Positions 1-8,387 of a DNA stretch of 64,000 bases are shown in pieces (positions within the stretch are counted from its first letter, which is position 1; the number at the start of each line of letters is the position of its first letter). The notes under the pieces are model-generated. The model had not been told where the DNA came from. It worked only from the letters and a program-made list of their open reading frames with translations, and ran no database searches. The stretch comes from Larkinella sp051857545 (lineage in GTDB: Bacteria > Bacteroidota > Bacteroidia > Cytophagales > Spirosomataceae). The stretch is taken from positions 62,001-126,000 of the forward strand of contig NZ_JBPZHB010000008.1 in the NCBI RefSeq assembly GCF_051857545.1. Reading direction: 5' to 3'. The position numbers were made by a program, and so were the translations under genes.

Positions 1-2639
1 CGAATTTCAGCCTCCTCTTCGAACGCGAAGCCCTCGCAGCCGCCAAATCCGGCAAACACGCCATCGTTCCCGGAAATGCCAACGCCAGCGAGCTGATTCG
101 ACGGCTCACGCTCACCGACCCGGACGAACGCATGCCGCTGGAGGCTCCCCCACTGAAAAAGGAAGAAATTGAGTTGCTCCGCGACTGGATCGATCAGGGC
201 GCCGAATGGGGCAACCACTGGGCGTATCAACCCGTTGAGAAACCGGAAGTACCCGAAATCGGAACGTTCTGGTCGAGGCTGGGACTGGTTGAAAACGACG
301 AGGTAAAGTGGGCGAAAAACGAAATCGATCACTTTGTACTGAATAAGGTTTCGCAGGATAAAGAATTTGCTCCGGTGCTAAAACCGTCGCCCGAAGCCGA
401 CCGCGCCACGCTCATCCGCCGGGTGTCGCTCGATCTGACCGGTTTGCCGCCGACGGAACAGGAAGTGACTGACTTTCTGAAGGATACGTCACCAGATGCC
501 TACGAAAAAATGGTGGATCGCACCCTGAGATCTCCGGCTTACGGCGAACGCTGGACCGGCATGTGGCTCGACCTGGCCCGCTATGCTGACACCAAAGGTT
601 ACGAGGCCGATCTGGCGCGGCCCATGTGGCGGTATCGCGACTGGCTCATCAAAGCTTTCAACCAAGACAAACCGTTCGACCAGTTTACCATCGAACAACT
701 GGCGGGCGATTTGTTAACAGACCCCAACGGAAAAACCGATAATAACGAATCGTTAATTGATAATCCGTTGATTGCGACCGCCTTTCACCGCAACACGATG
801 ACCAACGACGAAGGCGGAACGCAGGATGAAGAGTTTCGCGTGGCTGCGGTTCTGGACCGGGTCAACACGACCTGGGACGTCTGGCAGGGCACTACCTTTG
901 GCTGCGTGCAGTGCCACAGCCACCCCTACGATCCGTTTACGCACGAGGAGTATTACAAATACCTGGCGTTCTTCAACAACACCCGCGACGAGGACGTGCC
1001 CAGCGACACACCGACTTTGCGGTTTTACAAGGAAGCCGATTCCGTCAAAGTGCAGGAATTAAACGCCTGGGTCAGTCAACACGCAACGAATCCGCAGCAG
1101 GTGAAAACCGCCAATCGGTTCACGCGACTCACCGAACCCAAAGTCAATTCGCACAGTTTCGATCAGTACGTGAAGGCGTCGCTGATGGGTGCGATGTATA
1201 CCGCCATTCAGGACGGCGGTTCGGCGCGAATCAAAAACATGGACCTGAACGGAAAAAACCGCCTGATTCTGGCGTGGGGGACCAAGGCCGAAAATGCCGT
1301 GATGACCATTCGTCAGGACAGCGTAAACGGGCCGGTTTTGACCCAACAGCCGGTTCCGAAAACCGGGAGTCCGTGGCGAGACACCACGCTGGTCTTCGCG
1401 CTTCCCAAAGTGTCGGGGCGGCATCACCTGTTCCTGACGCTCAACAGTCCGAAAAACCCGAAAGAATGGGTGATGGTCAAGTGGGTTTCGGTGCAGCCCG
1501 CCTTGCCGGGTCAGCCGGAAACCGCCCTGGGCGAGATGGATCACAAACTGACCGAAATTCTGAATGCCAAAGCCGAACTGGTTCCGGTGATGCAAGAGGG
1601 CGTTGGCGATCAGGTGCGGGAAACCTTTGTTTTCGAGCGCGGGAACTGGCTGGTAAAGGGCAAGAAAGTGCGTGCCGACGTGCCGAAATCGCTGCCACCG
1701 ATGCCGGCCGATTTGCCCCGAAACCGCCTGGGATTAGCCCGCTGGATGGTGAGTCGTCAGCACCCGCTGACGGCGCGGGTGGCCGTTAACCGATTCTGGG
1801 AGCAGTTGTTCGGAACCGGGATTGTCGAAACCGTTGAGGACATCGGCACGCAGGGCATTCCTCCCTCCCACCGCGAGTTGCTCGACTGGCTGGCCGTGGA
1901 GTTCATGGAAACCGATCACTGGAGCGTCAAAAAACTGCTCCGGCGCATCGTTCTTTCCGCCACGTATCGTCAACGTTCCAGCGTTTCGCCCGAAGCGTTG
2001 GCGCTGGACCCCTGGAACAAAATGCTGATGCGGGGACCCCGCGTTCGGCTGACGGCGGAGCAGGTGCGCGATCAGGCGCTGGCAACCACCGGGTTACTGA
2101 GCAAGAAACAGTTTGGCCCCAGCGTCATGCCCATCCAGCCCGATGGCATCTGGCAATCGCCCTACAGCCCGGAAAGCTGGAAATTGAGTCAGGGCGAAGA
2201 CCGGTACCGCCGGGCCTTGTATACGTACTGGAAACGGACGGCACCGTATCCGTCGATGATTACCTTCGACAGTCCCAGTCGGGAATTTTGCCAGTTGCGC
2301 CGGTTGCGGACTAACACGCCCCTGCAGGCCCTGGTGACGCTCAACGACCCGGTGTATGTGGAAGCCGCCCAGCACCTGGCCGACTGGATGCGGTATCAGG
2401 GAAAAACACCGGAACAGCAGATTCAGGCCGGTTTTCAGCGCATCATGCTCCGACCGCTTTCCCCTGCCAAGCTGGCCGTGCTCACCCAGTTATACCGCAC
2501 GACAAAAACGCATTACCAGCAACAGCCCGAAGAAGCCCGGAAGCTGCTGGCCTGCACCGACGGCACGCCCGAACTGGCGGCTTTGGCAGTTACGGCCAAC
2601 ACGATGCTGAATCTGGATGAGGTGGTGACGAAGGAGTGA
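1..2639 (+). CDS. Planctomycete-type cytochrome/DUF1549/DUF1553 protein, N-terminus cut by window edge
   Basis: The reading frame is open from the first bases of the window, so the true start lies upstream; an internal ATG at 132 is not the start, because the 43 residues before it read as the end of a PSCyt1-type cytochrome c domain (IVPGNANASELIRRL). A DUF1549 domain follows, with a CVQCH heme-type motif at nt 903-917, then a middle region and a C-terminal DUF1553 domain (RWMVSRQHPLTARVAVNRFW; RLRTNTPLQALVTLNDP). These proteins are abundant in Planctomycetes and some Bacteroidota. They are usually exported, and their exact role is unknown, though an oxidative or redox role in polysaccharide breakdown has been suggested. 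The usual DUF1501 partner is not downstream; the next gene is convergent. Confidence 0.9.
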   Translation, partial: NFSLLFEREALAAAKSGKHAIVPGNANASELIRRLTLTDPDERMPLEAPPLKKEEIELLRDWIDQGAEWGNHWAYQPVEKPEVPEIGTFWSRLGLVENDEVKWAKNEIDHFVLNKVSQDKEFAPVLKPSPEADRATLIRRVSLDLTGLPPTEQEVTDFLKDTSPDAYEKMVDRTLRSPAYGERWTGMWLDLARYADTKGYEADLARPMWRYRDWLIKAFNQDKPFDQFTIEQLAGDLLTDPNGKTDNNESLIDNPLIATAFHRNTMTNDEGGTQDEEFRVAAVLDRVNTTWDVWQGTTFGCVQCHSHPYDPFTHEEYYKYLAFFNNTRDEDVPSDTPTLRFYKEADSVKVQELNAWVSQHATNPQQVKTANRFTRLTEPKVNSHSFDQYVKASLMGAMYTAIQDGGSARIKNMDLNGKNRLILAWGTKAENAVMTIRQDSVNGPVLTQQPVPKTGSPWRDTTLVFALPKVSGRHHLFLTLNSPKNPKEWVMVKWVSVQPALPGQPETALGEMDHKLTEILNAKAELVPVMQEGVGDQVRETFVFERGNWLVKGKKVRADVPKSLPPMPADLPRNRLGLARWMVSRQHPLTARVAVNRFWEQLFGTGIVETVEDIGTQGIPPSHRELLDWLAVEFMETDHWSVKKLLRRIVLSATYRQRSSVSPEALALDPWNKMLMRGPRVRLTAEQVRDQALATTGLLSKKQFGPSVMPIQPDGIWQSPYSPESWKLSQGEDRYRRALYTYWKRTAPYPSMITFDSPSREFCQLRRLRTNTPLQALVTLNDPVYVEAAQHLADWMRYQGKTPEQQIQAGFQRIMLRPLSPAKLAVLTQLYRTTKTHYQQQPEEARKLLACTDGTPELAALAVTANTMLNLDEVVTKE

Positions 2640-2651
2640 GAATAGACGTGA

Positions 2652-2723
2652 GAGCAAAGACAAGAGAGTAGAGACCGGAAATTAGTGATGTTTCGATGGT
2701 TTCTATTCTCTTGTCTCCACTCT
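2652..2723. terminator. Imperfect inverted repeat between convergent genes
   Basis: Arms 2652-2676 and 2699-2723 match at about 20 of 25 positions, including the shared core AGACAAGAGA. The repeat fills the gap between two convergent genes, so a bidirectional terminator is the simplest reading. It also resembles the other long palindromes in this window. Confidence 0.55.
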
Positions 2724-2724
2724 T

Positions 2725-3459
2725 TCATCTTTTTCGATTCAACAACACCTGCTCCACTTCGTCCTTGTAATTTCGCCCGACGGGAATCTGGTTTCCGTTC
2801 ACCACCAGCCGGTTCCGCTCGATCCGGGAGATTTTCGATACGGCCACGATGAACGATTTGTGAACCCGCAGAAACCGGTTTTTCGGAAAAATGTCGTACA
2901 TGAATTTGATGGAGCCTTTCAGGACTATTTTGCCGGTGTTGGTGTAAATAATGGCGTAATCTTTCAAGCCTTGAATGTGGGTCACTTCGTCAAAGTTCAG
3001 CTTGATCCGCTGCACCCCACTTTTCACAAAAACCGACCCCAGCGGGGCTTCTGCCGGGTTTTCTTCAATGTTGGCATTTTGGTCTTTCAGGGCCAAAAAG
3101 TCCCGGATCTTTTCCATGGCGAGCAAAAACCGGGGGTACGAAATGGGTTTCAGCAGAAAGTCGATAACACCCAGTTCGAAGCCTTCAAACGCATAATCGC
3201 GATAGGCCGTCGTAAAAACCGTGATGGGTGGGTGGGGCAAGGCCGCATCGGCGATCCGGTTCAGGAACGCGATGCCGTTCATTTCGGGCATTTCAATATC
3301 CAGAAACAGCACATCGGCTTCGTGGTTTTTACAGTACGCCAGCGCAGCCCGGGCCGTTTCGAAGGGGTGGATCGATCCAACGAAGGGCAACCGGCGAAGG
3401 TAATCTTCCAGAATGCCACGCGCCAGCGGCTCATCATCAATCACTACGCAGTTCAGCAT
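2725..3459 (-). CDS. LytTR-family response regulator
   Basis: This 244-residue cytoplasmic regulator has an N-terminal receiver domain (about residues 1-120) with the acidic pair DDE near residues 8-10 and the phospho-acceptor Asp54 in LFLDIEMP. A linker leads to a C-terminal LytTR DNA-binding domain (about 145-240; FLRVHKSFIVAVSKI, VPVGRNYK-like end). It is the last gene of a minus-strand run led by a LytS-type kinase at 5615, with two small secreted proteins in between, so it very likely receives phosphate from that kinase. Length and domain order are normal for the LytR/AlgR family. The target promoters are not visible. Confidence 0.93.
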   Translation of the reverse strand: MLNCVVIDDEPLARGILEDYLRRLPFVGSIHPFETARAALAYCKNHEADVLFLDIEMPEMNGIAFLNRIADAALPHPPITVFTTAYRDYAFEGFELGVIDFLLKPISYPRFLLAMEKIRDFLALKDQNANIEENPAEAPLGSVFVKSGVQRIKLNFDEVTHIQGLKDYAIIYTNTGKIVLKGSIKFMYDIFPKNRFLRVHKSFIVAVSKISRIERNRLVVNGNQIPVGRNYKDEVEQVLLNRKR

Positions 3460-3472
3460 AAGATATTGCCAA

Positions 3473-3997
3473 TCAATTAACGATCCGGTTTAGGGTATAG
3501 CTCAAATACGAATCCCCAACCCTGAAATTTCGTTCCTGATCCAGCACGAACAACACATGGTCATCGCCTTTCAACAGATAAACAGACACCTCCGGTTTAT
3601 CCGAATCCAGTTGGTACACAACCGCTTCCGGGTCGGTTTTCGTGCCGTGCACCAGCGCCCATTTTCCCTCCCGAGCCGCCGACCGGTCTAAGGTTCCGCG
3701 GAGTTTGTAGGTGGTTGGCTGGCCGGTTTTCGGGTCTTGAAACAAGGTGAGACTCCATTTTACTTTCGTACATTCCGGGCCGACGGTCACCTTCCAGTCT
3801 TTCGCAATTTCGGCGCAGGGAAACCGCCCGTCAAACCGTCCGTATACCGCCGGTCCGCTGTCCACCGGGTTACGAACACTCGCTTTGGTCGGAACGTTGG
3901 TGGCCCGAGTTTCCTGAGCAATGACGCGGTTTGGCTGGCCTGCAAATCCAAGCAGAAACAACAATAACACTTTAACTTTCATACCTACAACGATCAT
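3473..3997 (-). CDS. Small secreted NlpE-like protein (copy 2 of a tandem pair)
   Basis: This 174-residue protein has an N-terminal signal sequence (hydrophobic VKVLLLFLLGF). The start at 3997 overlaps the stop of the upstream gene as ATGA, suggesting translational coupling; a start at 3982 (MKVKV) would give a neater signal peptide. The mature part resembles the N-terminal domain of the lipoprotein NlpE: a GRFPCAEI segment, a second Cys, a DPKTGQPTTYKL strand, REGKWALV, and LDQERNF near the end. It shares this pattern and the terminal SYTLNR with its upstream neighbour, so the two are paralogues. No lipobox is obvious. Lying between a kinase and its regulator, it may be a periplasmic input or accessory protein; that is inference. 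Confidence 0.7.
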   Translation of the reverse strand: MIVVGMKVKVLLLFLLGFAGQPNRVIAQETRATNVPTKASVRNPVDSGPAVYGRFDGRFPCAEIAKDWKVTVGPECTKVKWSLTLFQDPKTGQPTTYKLRGTLDRSAAREGKWALVHGTKTDPEAVVYQLDSDKPEVSVYLLKGDDHVLFVLDQERNFRVGDSYLSYTLNRIVN

Positions 3998-4488
3998 TTT
4001 CTGTTTAGTGTATAGCTCCAGCCCGCGTGTCCGATCATCAGATTCCCTTCCTGATCCAGCAAGTGAAGCAGCCTGTCATCCAGCTTTACCAGAGAAATGG
4101 GGGCATCGGGTGCCGTTGGCGTCAACCGGTACAGGTCCCGGTTTTTGCGATCCTTTACCAGGCTCCATTGGCCCTCTTTCACGCCCCGTGTTCCGTCATT
4201 CATCAGGGTCTGTGTCGAGGGCTTCGAAATGCCATATGCGTAGCTGAGTTTGTAAAACGTGGGTGCCTGATTGCGCGGATCCCGCTGGAGCGCCAGGTTC
4301 CATTGGATCATTTCACAGTCGGCCGTGGCCGGAATCGACAACCACATTCGGGGAATGCCGTCGCAGGGGGTGGTGGCGAAATAAACCGCCGGTTCCGGTG
4401 AAGTCGCCTGCATAAACCCGGCTGCCAGAACGATCAGAATGCTCTTTTTTAGCAGTTTCAAATGAAGCCGTGTTTTCATGGTTTTCAA
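3994..4488 (-). CDS. Small secreted NlpE-like protein (copy 1 of a tandem pair)
   Basis: This 164-residue protein begins with a basic n-region and hydrophobic stretch (SILIVLAAGFMQA), a Sec-type signal. The mature part has two cysteines (TTPCDGIP and TADCEM), a DPRNQAPTFYKL segment, KEGQWSLV, LLHLLDQEGNLMIG and the terminal SYTLNR. The same order of motifs occurs in the following gene, so they arose by duplication, though similarity is now modest. The layout resembles NlpE N-terminal domains (PCADC-type start, GxW middle, LDxxG end). It is encoded directly after the LytS-type kinase and overlaps the next gene by 4 bp. The function is not established. Confidence 0.7.
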   Translation of the reverse strand: MKTMKTRLHLKLLKKSILIVLAAGFMQATSPEPAVYFATTPCDGIPRMWLSIPATADCEMIQWNLALQRDPRNQAPTFYKLSYAYGISKPSTQTLMNDGTRGVKEGQWSLVKDRKNRDLYRLTPTAPDAPISLVKLDDRLLHLLDQEGNLMIGHAGWSYTLNRK

Positions 4489-4501
4489 GTTTTAATAGAT
4501 T

Positions 4502-4534
4502 ACACCTGTAAGGTCTTGAAGACCTTGCAGGTGT
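4502..4534. repeat. Short 16-bp-arm palindrome in kinase operon
   Basis: Two 16-bp arms (core AAGGTCTT) around one central base, with one mismatch, lie in the 53-bp gap between the kinase gene and the first NlpE-like gene. It could attenuate or stabilise the operon transcript, or be a repetitive extragenic palindrome. Confidence 0.65.
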
Positions 4535-4541
4535 GGCCAGC

Positions 4542-5615
4542 TCAATTTATCGCAGAAAATACAATACGCAGTGACGCCTTGTAGCTCTCCGGTCGGTCTT
4601 CAGTCTGAAACGTATACCGACCGGGGTACAGCAGTTCCAGTCGTTTGCGAAGGTTGTCCAGACCAATACCGCCTTTTTCGGCTTTGGGACTGGCCGCCGG
4701 TTTGCTGTTCTCCACCGTAAATTGCACTTCGGACGGGTTGACGTACAGCGTGCTGTGTAACCGGGCGTTTGCAGCCTGTTTGCCCACACCGTGTTTGATG
4801 GCATTCTCGACCAGGGGCAATAGCAACAGCGGGGCGATTTCCTGGCCGTTGGTGTTGCCGTCGATTTTCAGGCTGATGTCCGAATACTCGCGGTACCGGA
4901 TGCGCTCCAGGTCGATGTAATTCTGCAAATAGCTGATTTCCTTTTCCAGCGGCACGTAGGCATTATCGCTGTCATAAAGCATATATTCCATCATTTCAGA
5001 CAATTTCAGCACCATTTCCGGGGCCAGCTCGGATTTCTTGAGCGTCAGGGCGTACAGATTATTCAGGATATTGAACAGAAAATGCGGGTTCACCTGCGAC
5101 CGCAGAAAGTTGACTTCGGCCTGTAGTTTCTCGACCACGATCCGCTGCAACATCCGCTGCTGTTCATACCAGTCGATGCTCAGTTTCAGGGCCACCATGA
5201 GACCCAGATACCAGAGCGTACTGAAAAAATTGTAGGACAGCGTTTCCACCCAATTGCTGTTGTGCATCGGTCCGAGGACGTAGCCGTAGAGGTAATAGTC
5301 AAAAAGCCCCTGAAAAATCAGGTAGCCGAGGATGGAAAGCAGCACCATCGAAAAATACCGGGCATACCGTTTTTTCAGCAAATAGCGGGGCAGGAAATAG
5401 TGCAGGTTCAGATACGCGATTCCAATCAGCATCCCGATGCGGACCACGACGCAAAGGGCAAAATACGACAGACTGGCTTTGTAGATCAGGTACCTTTTTT
5501 CGTAGAGAAAAAAACCGGTAATCAGGATCCAGTACCCCGCATGAACCAGCGCATATTTAACCGGAACCGTTCGGTTGGAAAGGGGTAGCTTGATGGATCG
5601 GTCCAGAAAGTCCAT
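4542..5615 (-). CDS. LytS-type sensor histidine kinase
   Basis: This 357-residue inner-membrane kinase has four predicted hydrophobic segments in the first 140 residues and no large periplasmic domain. A His_kinase (PF06580) phospho-acceptor region follows, with the motif SQVNPHFLFNILNNLY, and then an ATPase domain with the N-box LLLLPLVENAIKHG and a glycine box GGIGLDNLRKRL. It heads the operon that includes two NlpE-like secreted proteins and a LytTR regulator. Because the sensor part is almost entirely membrane-buried, it may depend on partner proteins for its signal. Confidence 0.93.
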   Translation of the reverse strand: MDFLDRSIKLPLSNRTVPVKYALVHAGYWILITGFFLYEKRYLIYKASLSYFALCVVVRIGMLIGIAYLNLHYFLPRYLLKKRYARYFSMVLLSILGYLIFQGLFDYYLYGYVLGPMHNSNWVETLSYNFFSTLWYLGLMVALKLSIDWYEQQRMLQRIVVEKLQAEVNFLRSQVNPHFLFNILNNLYALTLKKSELAPEMVLKLSEMMEYMLYDSDNAYVPLEKEISYLQNYIDLERIRYREYSDISLKIDGNTNGQEIAPLLLLPLVENAIKHGVGKQAANARLHSTLYVNPSEVQFTVENSKPAASPKAEKGGIGLDNLRKRLELLYPGRYTFQTEDRPESYKASLRIVFSAIN

Positions 5616-5703
5616 ACTAAAAACGGGTCTTGACGTGCGACCGCCGGGTGGTAGTCGACTGTAAATGAATACAAAAGGCAGGTGGATTAAAAATTATATC
5701 GAC

Positions 5704-5766
5704 CAACGACCCAAAAAGTAGAGGAAAGGATTTGGCCCTGCGGTTTGTCTACTTTCCCGGTCGTTG
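5704..5766. repeat. Inverted repeat in divergent promoter region
   Basis: Arms 5704-5722 and 5748-5766 match at 16 of 19 positions (CAACGACC and AAAGTAGA conserved). They lie in the 226-bp divergent gap between the kinase and the dioxygenase-like gene, so a terminator role is unlikely; an operator or repetitive palindrome is possible. I recognised no clear TAnnTTTG box in this gap. Confidence 0.45.
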
Positions 5767-5841
5767 CTCTACTATTTTTTAGAATGACGGATTGATCGGG
5801 TTGTTTTGTGTCAGACCCAGTCACCATTCCGCTTAACGACC

Positions 5842-6477
5842 ATGAAAAAGCATCCTTTTCCGGTATTCATCACCCTCCTTTTCAGCGTTCTGAACGCGTT
5901 CAGCCAAACGGCCAAAGTGGGCGGCCCCTGCGAAGGTTGCGAAGCGATTTACGAAAATCCGGTGCCGTTCGACAAACTCGAAAGTGTTGTCAAACTCCCC
6001 GACGCGACCTGGGAAGGCAAAAAACCGCTGGGAATCAACGGAACGGTGTACAAAGCCGATGGCAAAACCCCGGCACCAGGTGTCATCCTGTATATTTACC
6101 ACACCGACGAAACCGGACACTATCCTAAAAAAGGCGACGAAAAAGGCTGGGCAAAACGGCACGGTTTTATTCGCGGGTGGGTGCGCACCGACGGGAACGG
6201 TTCGTACAAATTTGTCACCCTCCGGCCTGCTCCCTACCCCAGTGCCAGCGATCCGGCGCACATCCACATTACCATCAAAGAGCCAGGGCTTGATGAATAT
6301 TACATCGATGAGTTTCTGTTTGACGACGATCCGCTGCTGACGGCCGAAAAACGCCAAAAGCTCGAAAACCGGGGCGGCAGCGGTATCGTGAAACTGGTTG
6401 ATGTCGGCAACATGTACAAAGGCGAACGGAATATCTACCTCGGCAGGAACATTCCGAACTATCGGGTAACCCCTTAA
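5842..6477 (+). CDS. Secreted intradiol ring-cleavage dioxygenase-like protein
   Basis: The start is placed at 5842 (MKKHPFPVF), where a clean signal peptide of about 20 residues ending in FSQ begins; an upstream in-frame ATG at 5806 would add 12 unlikely residues. The 211-residue protein has the intradiol dioxygenase fold pattern: RTDGNGSYKFVTLRPAPYP followed by DPAHIHIT, which supplies the two histidine ligands of the non-heme iron, plus candidate Tyr ligands in HYPKKG and PYPSA. Secreted members are common in Bacteroidota, usually with a CEGCE-like start as here. The substrate is unknown; catechol-type aromatics are the family norm. It stands alone on the plus strand and abuts a convergent gene. 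Confidence 0.85.
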   Translation: MKKHPFPVFITLLFSVLNAFSQTAKVGGPCEGCEAIYENPVPFDKLESVVKLPDATWEGKKPLGINGTVYKADGKTPAPGVILYIYHTDETGHYPKKGDEKGWAKRHGFIRGWVRTDGNGSYKFVTLRPAPYPSASDPAHIHITIKEPGLDEYYIDEFLFDDDPLLTAEKRQKLENRGGSGIVKLVDVGNMYKGERNIYLGRNIPNYRVTP

Positions 6478-8280
6478 TCACCGACTGGCTTTCTTCGCTT
6501 TCAAAACCGGTTCCGGGGCTTTCAGCAAAGGCTGGAGTTTGGCCGCAAATTGCCGGTAGCCTTCCGCGTTGGGATGCAACCCGTCGCTGAAAAGCGCTTC
6601 GTCGATTTTACCGTCCGGTTTCAGGAAAACCAAACCGGGCTGGGCAAAGTGAATGTTGGCTTCCCCGGCCATCTGCGCCAGTTCTTCGTTGAGAACCGTG
6701 AGTCGTTTTTCCTCATTCCGGCGCGGTAGAATCCCGATCAGCAGAATGTCGGCCGTGGGTTGCCGTACTTTGATGGCCTGCACCAGAAACTTCAGTCCGG
6801 CGGTGATCTCCGCATCCGAGTTATGCTGCAGGTTATTCGTCCCGATCATCAGCACCACCTGAGCGGCCGAATAGCCATCCAGTTCGCCGTGGTATACCCG
6901 CCACAGCACATTTTCGATGCGATCCCAGCCGTAGCCCATGTTCTGAACACCCAGCGGTTCCAACGCAGTTTTCCAGGAATCGGCACCAGCCGCCCGGGGC
7001 GCAATGGGTTCGCCACCCCAGTAGTGCGTGATGGAGTTCCCCAAGTAAACAATTCGGGGCGGGTGGGTTTTCAGACGGGCCAGAATTTCGTGGTGGCGGG
7101 TCTGCCAGTCGTAAATCCGGGAATCGCGGGACTGGATGCGCGGTTTTGTGGTCGAAACCGTTCCGGACGGTTCGTTGAGAATACCGCGCAGACTCCGTTC
7201 ATAGGCTTCGGCGTATTGCTGCATGCCCAGATCAGACGGGTGCGTGCCGTCCACCATCGCGTCCGAATCCAGGTTGATTTGTGATTTGGGCAACAAATAC
7301 AATTGATCGATGCCCTCCCCTTTCAACTGCGTAAAGGCCCTGCGCATCACCTCATTGACATCCGTGTAATATTTCCGGCGGAGCGGACTAACGCCCCCGT
7401 CGGTGTAGCCCGCGTGTTCGACCAGCAAAATGGGCGTCGTCGGCTGTTTGCTCCGCAGATTCCTAACGGCGTCCACAATGAGGGTATAAACGTCGGTGTT
7501 GGACACCAGGTTGGGCAGGCAATCCAGGACGTAGATTTTGGCTTCGATCTGCGCCACCCGGTCCACTACTTCTTTTTCCAGCCGACCGTTGCCGGAAAAG
7601 GCCAGATTGATCAGGGGCCGGTCCATTTTTCGTCCCAAAATAGACGTCCAGGCCATCCCGGCCCGCGACGCACATCCACCCTGTGCAATGGATGTTCCGT
7701 AAACGACGATAGGTTTATCGACCCGTACGGGCAGGGGCGTGAGCGTGACGCCTTTCGGCACCCCGATTTCGAGCCACTGAACGGAGTTGTAAAGCGGCAG
7801 ATACAGGCGGTATTCGCGGCCTTTCTGGTGGTAGGCATCATTCGGTTCCAGGTTGGCAAACTGATACTGGATCGTGTCTCCGAACGCATATTTCCCGTTG
7901 CACCACAGCCAGTCGCCGTCGCTGTTACCGGCGTAGAGATCGATGCCACTGACGCCCGTTGCGGGCATGTGGGGCATACTCTGTTTTCCCTTGACAATGT
8001 AGCGAACCGTGATCCGGTCGGTGCTGGCCCGGAAGCGGATCATCAGCCCGGCCGCATTGCGCGACAAATCCCAGACGGCTTTTCGAACACTTTTTTCGGC
8101 TTCAGCGGGCAACCGGTCGTAGGGACTCAGGATGTCTTTTCCACGCCAGGCCTGTCCTTCGATCACCGGAAAGTCGGATTGGGCGGGGTTCCACCAGACG
8201 TAGTCGACCGGCGTTTGGGCCAACACCGCAACGCCATGCAGGGAAACGAACAAGCAAACGAAAAGAAGCCATTTTTTCAT
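6478..8280 (-). CDS. Secreted protein with two SGNH/GDSL hydrolase domains
   Basis: The start is set at 8280 (MKKWLLFVCLFV), giving a signal peptide; the frame is open for 26 more codons upstream but those do not look like coding sequence. The 600-residue product has an N-terminal jelly-roll-like lid (SGIDLYAG), a first SGNH domain (VVYGTSIAQGG; NLAFSGNGRL; DGTHPSDLG) and a second one (RIVYLGNSITHYWGG; VVLMIGTNNL; FSDGLHPNAEGY). Both carry the block I Ser and block V Asp/His, so both could be active, probably as carbohydrate or lipid esterases outside the cytoplasm. It ends directly against the convergent dioxygenase-like gene. Confidence 0.88.
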   Translation of the reverse strand: MKKWLLFVCLFVSLHGVAVLAQTPVDYVWWNPAQSDFPVIEGQAWRGKDILSPYDRLPAEAEKSVRKAVWDLSRNAAGLMIRFRASTDRITVRYIVKGKQSMPHMPATGVSGIDLYAGNSDGDWLWCNGKYAFGDTIQYQFANLEPNDAYHQKGREYRLYLPLYNSVQWLEIGVPKGVTLTPLPVRVDKPIVVYGTSIAQGGCASRAGMAWTSILGRKMDRPLINLAFSGNGRLEKEVVDRVAQIEAKIYVLDCLPNLVSNTDVYTLIVDAVRNLRSKQPTTPILLVEHAGYTDGGVSPLRRKYYTDVNEVMRRAFTQLKGEGIDQLYLLPKSQINLDSDAMVDGTHPSDLGMQQYAEAYERSLRGILNEPSGTVSTTKPRIQSRDSRIYDWQTRHHEILARLKTHPPRIVYLGNSITHYWGGEPIAPRAAGADSWKTALEPLGVQNMGYGWDRIENVLWRVYHGELDGYSAAQVVLMIGTNNLQHNSDAEITAGLKFLVQAIKVRQPTADILLIGILPRRNEEKRLTVLNEELAQMAGEANIHFAQPGLVFLKPDGKIDEALFSDGLHPNAEGYRQFAAKLQPLLKAPEPVLKAKKASR

Positions 8281-8325
8281 AAAGGGTCGGGGTGTGCGCG
8301 AGGGCAACGGAAGGGTGAATTCTTC

Positions 8326-8333
8326 CAAAAATA
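8326..8333 (-). promoter_or_regulatory. Candidate -7 box for the twin SGNH gene
   Basis: Read on the minus strand this is TATTTTTG, an exact match to the Bacteroidota -7 pattern TAnnTTTG, about 45 bases before the chosen ATG. A TTTG at 8347-8350 lies closer than a normal -33 box, so only the -7 element is supported. Confidence 0.45.
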
Positions 8334-8387
8334 CGCAGGAAGTTGACAAAATAAACACCCCGACCCCAGTTATGACGCAGTGACCGG

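Noticed and set aside
911..1789. A 292-residue frame overlapping the DUF1549/DUF1553 gene
   Set aside because: Low-complexity Arg/Gly/Gln-rich translation in a shifted frame of a clearly coding region.
7303..8346. A 347-residue plus-strand frame opposite the twin SGNH gene
   Set aside because: Antisense shadow without motifs; the minus frame has a signal peptide and two catalytic domains.
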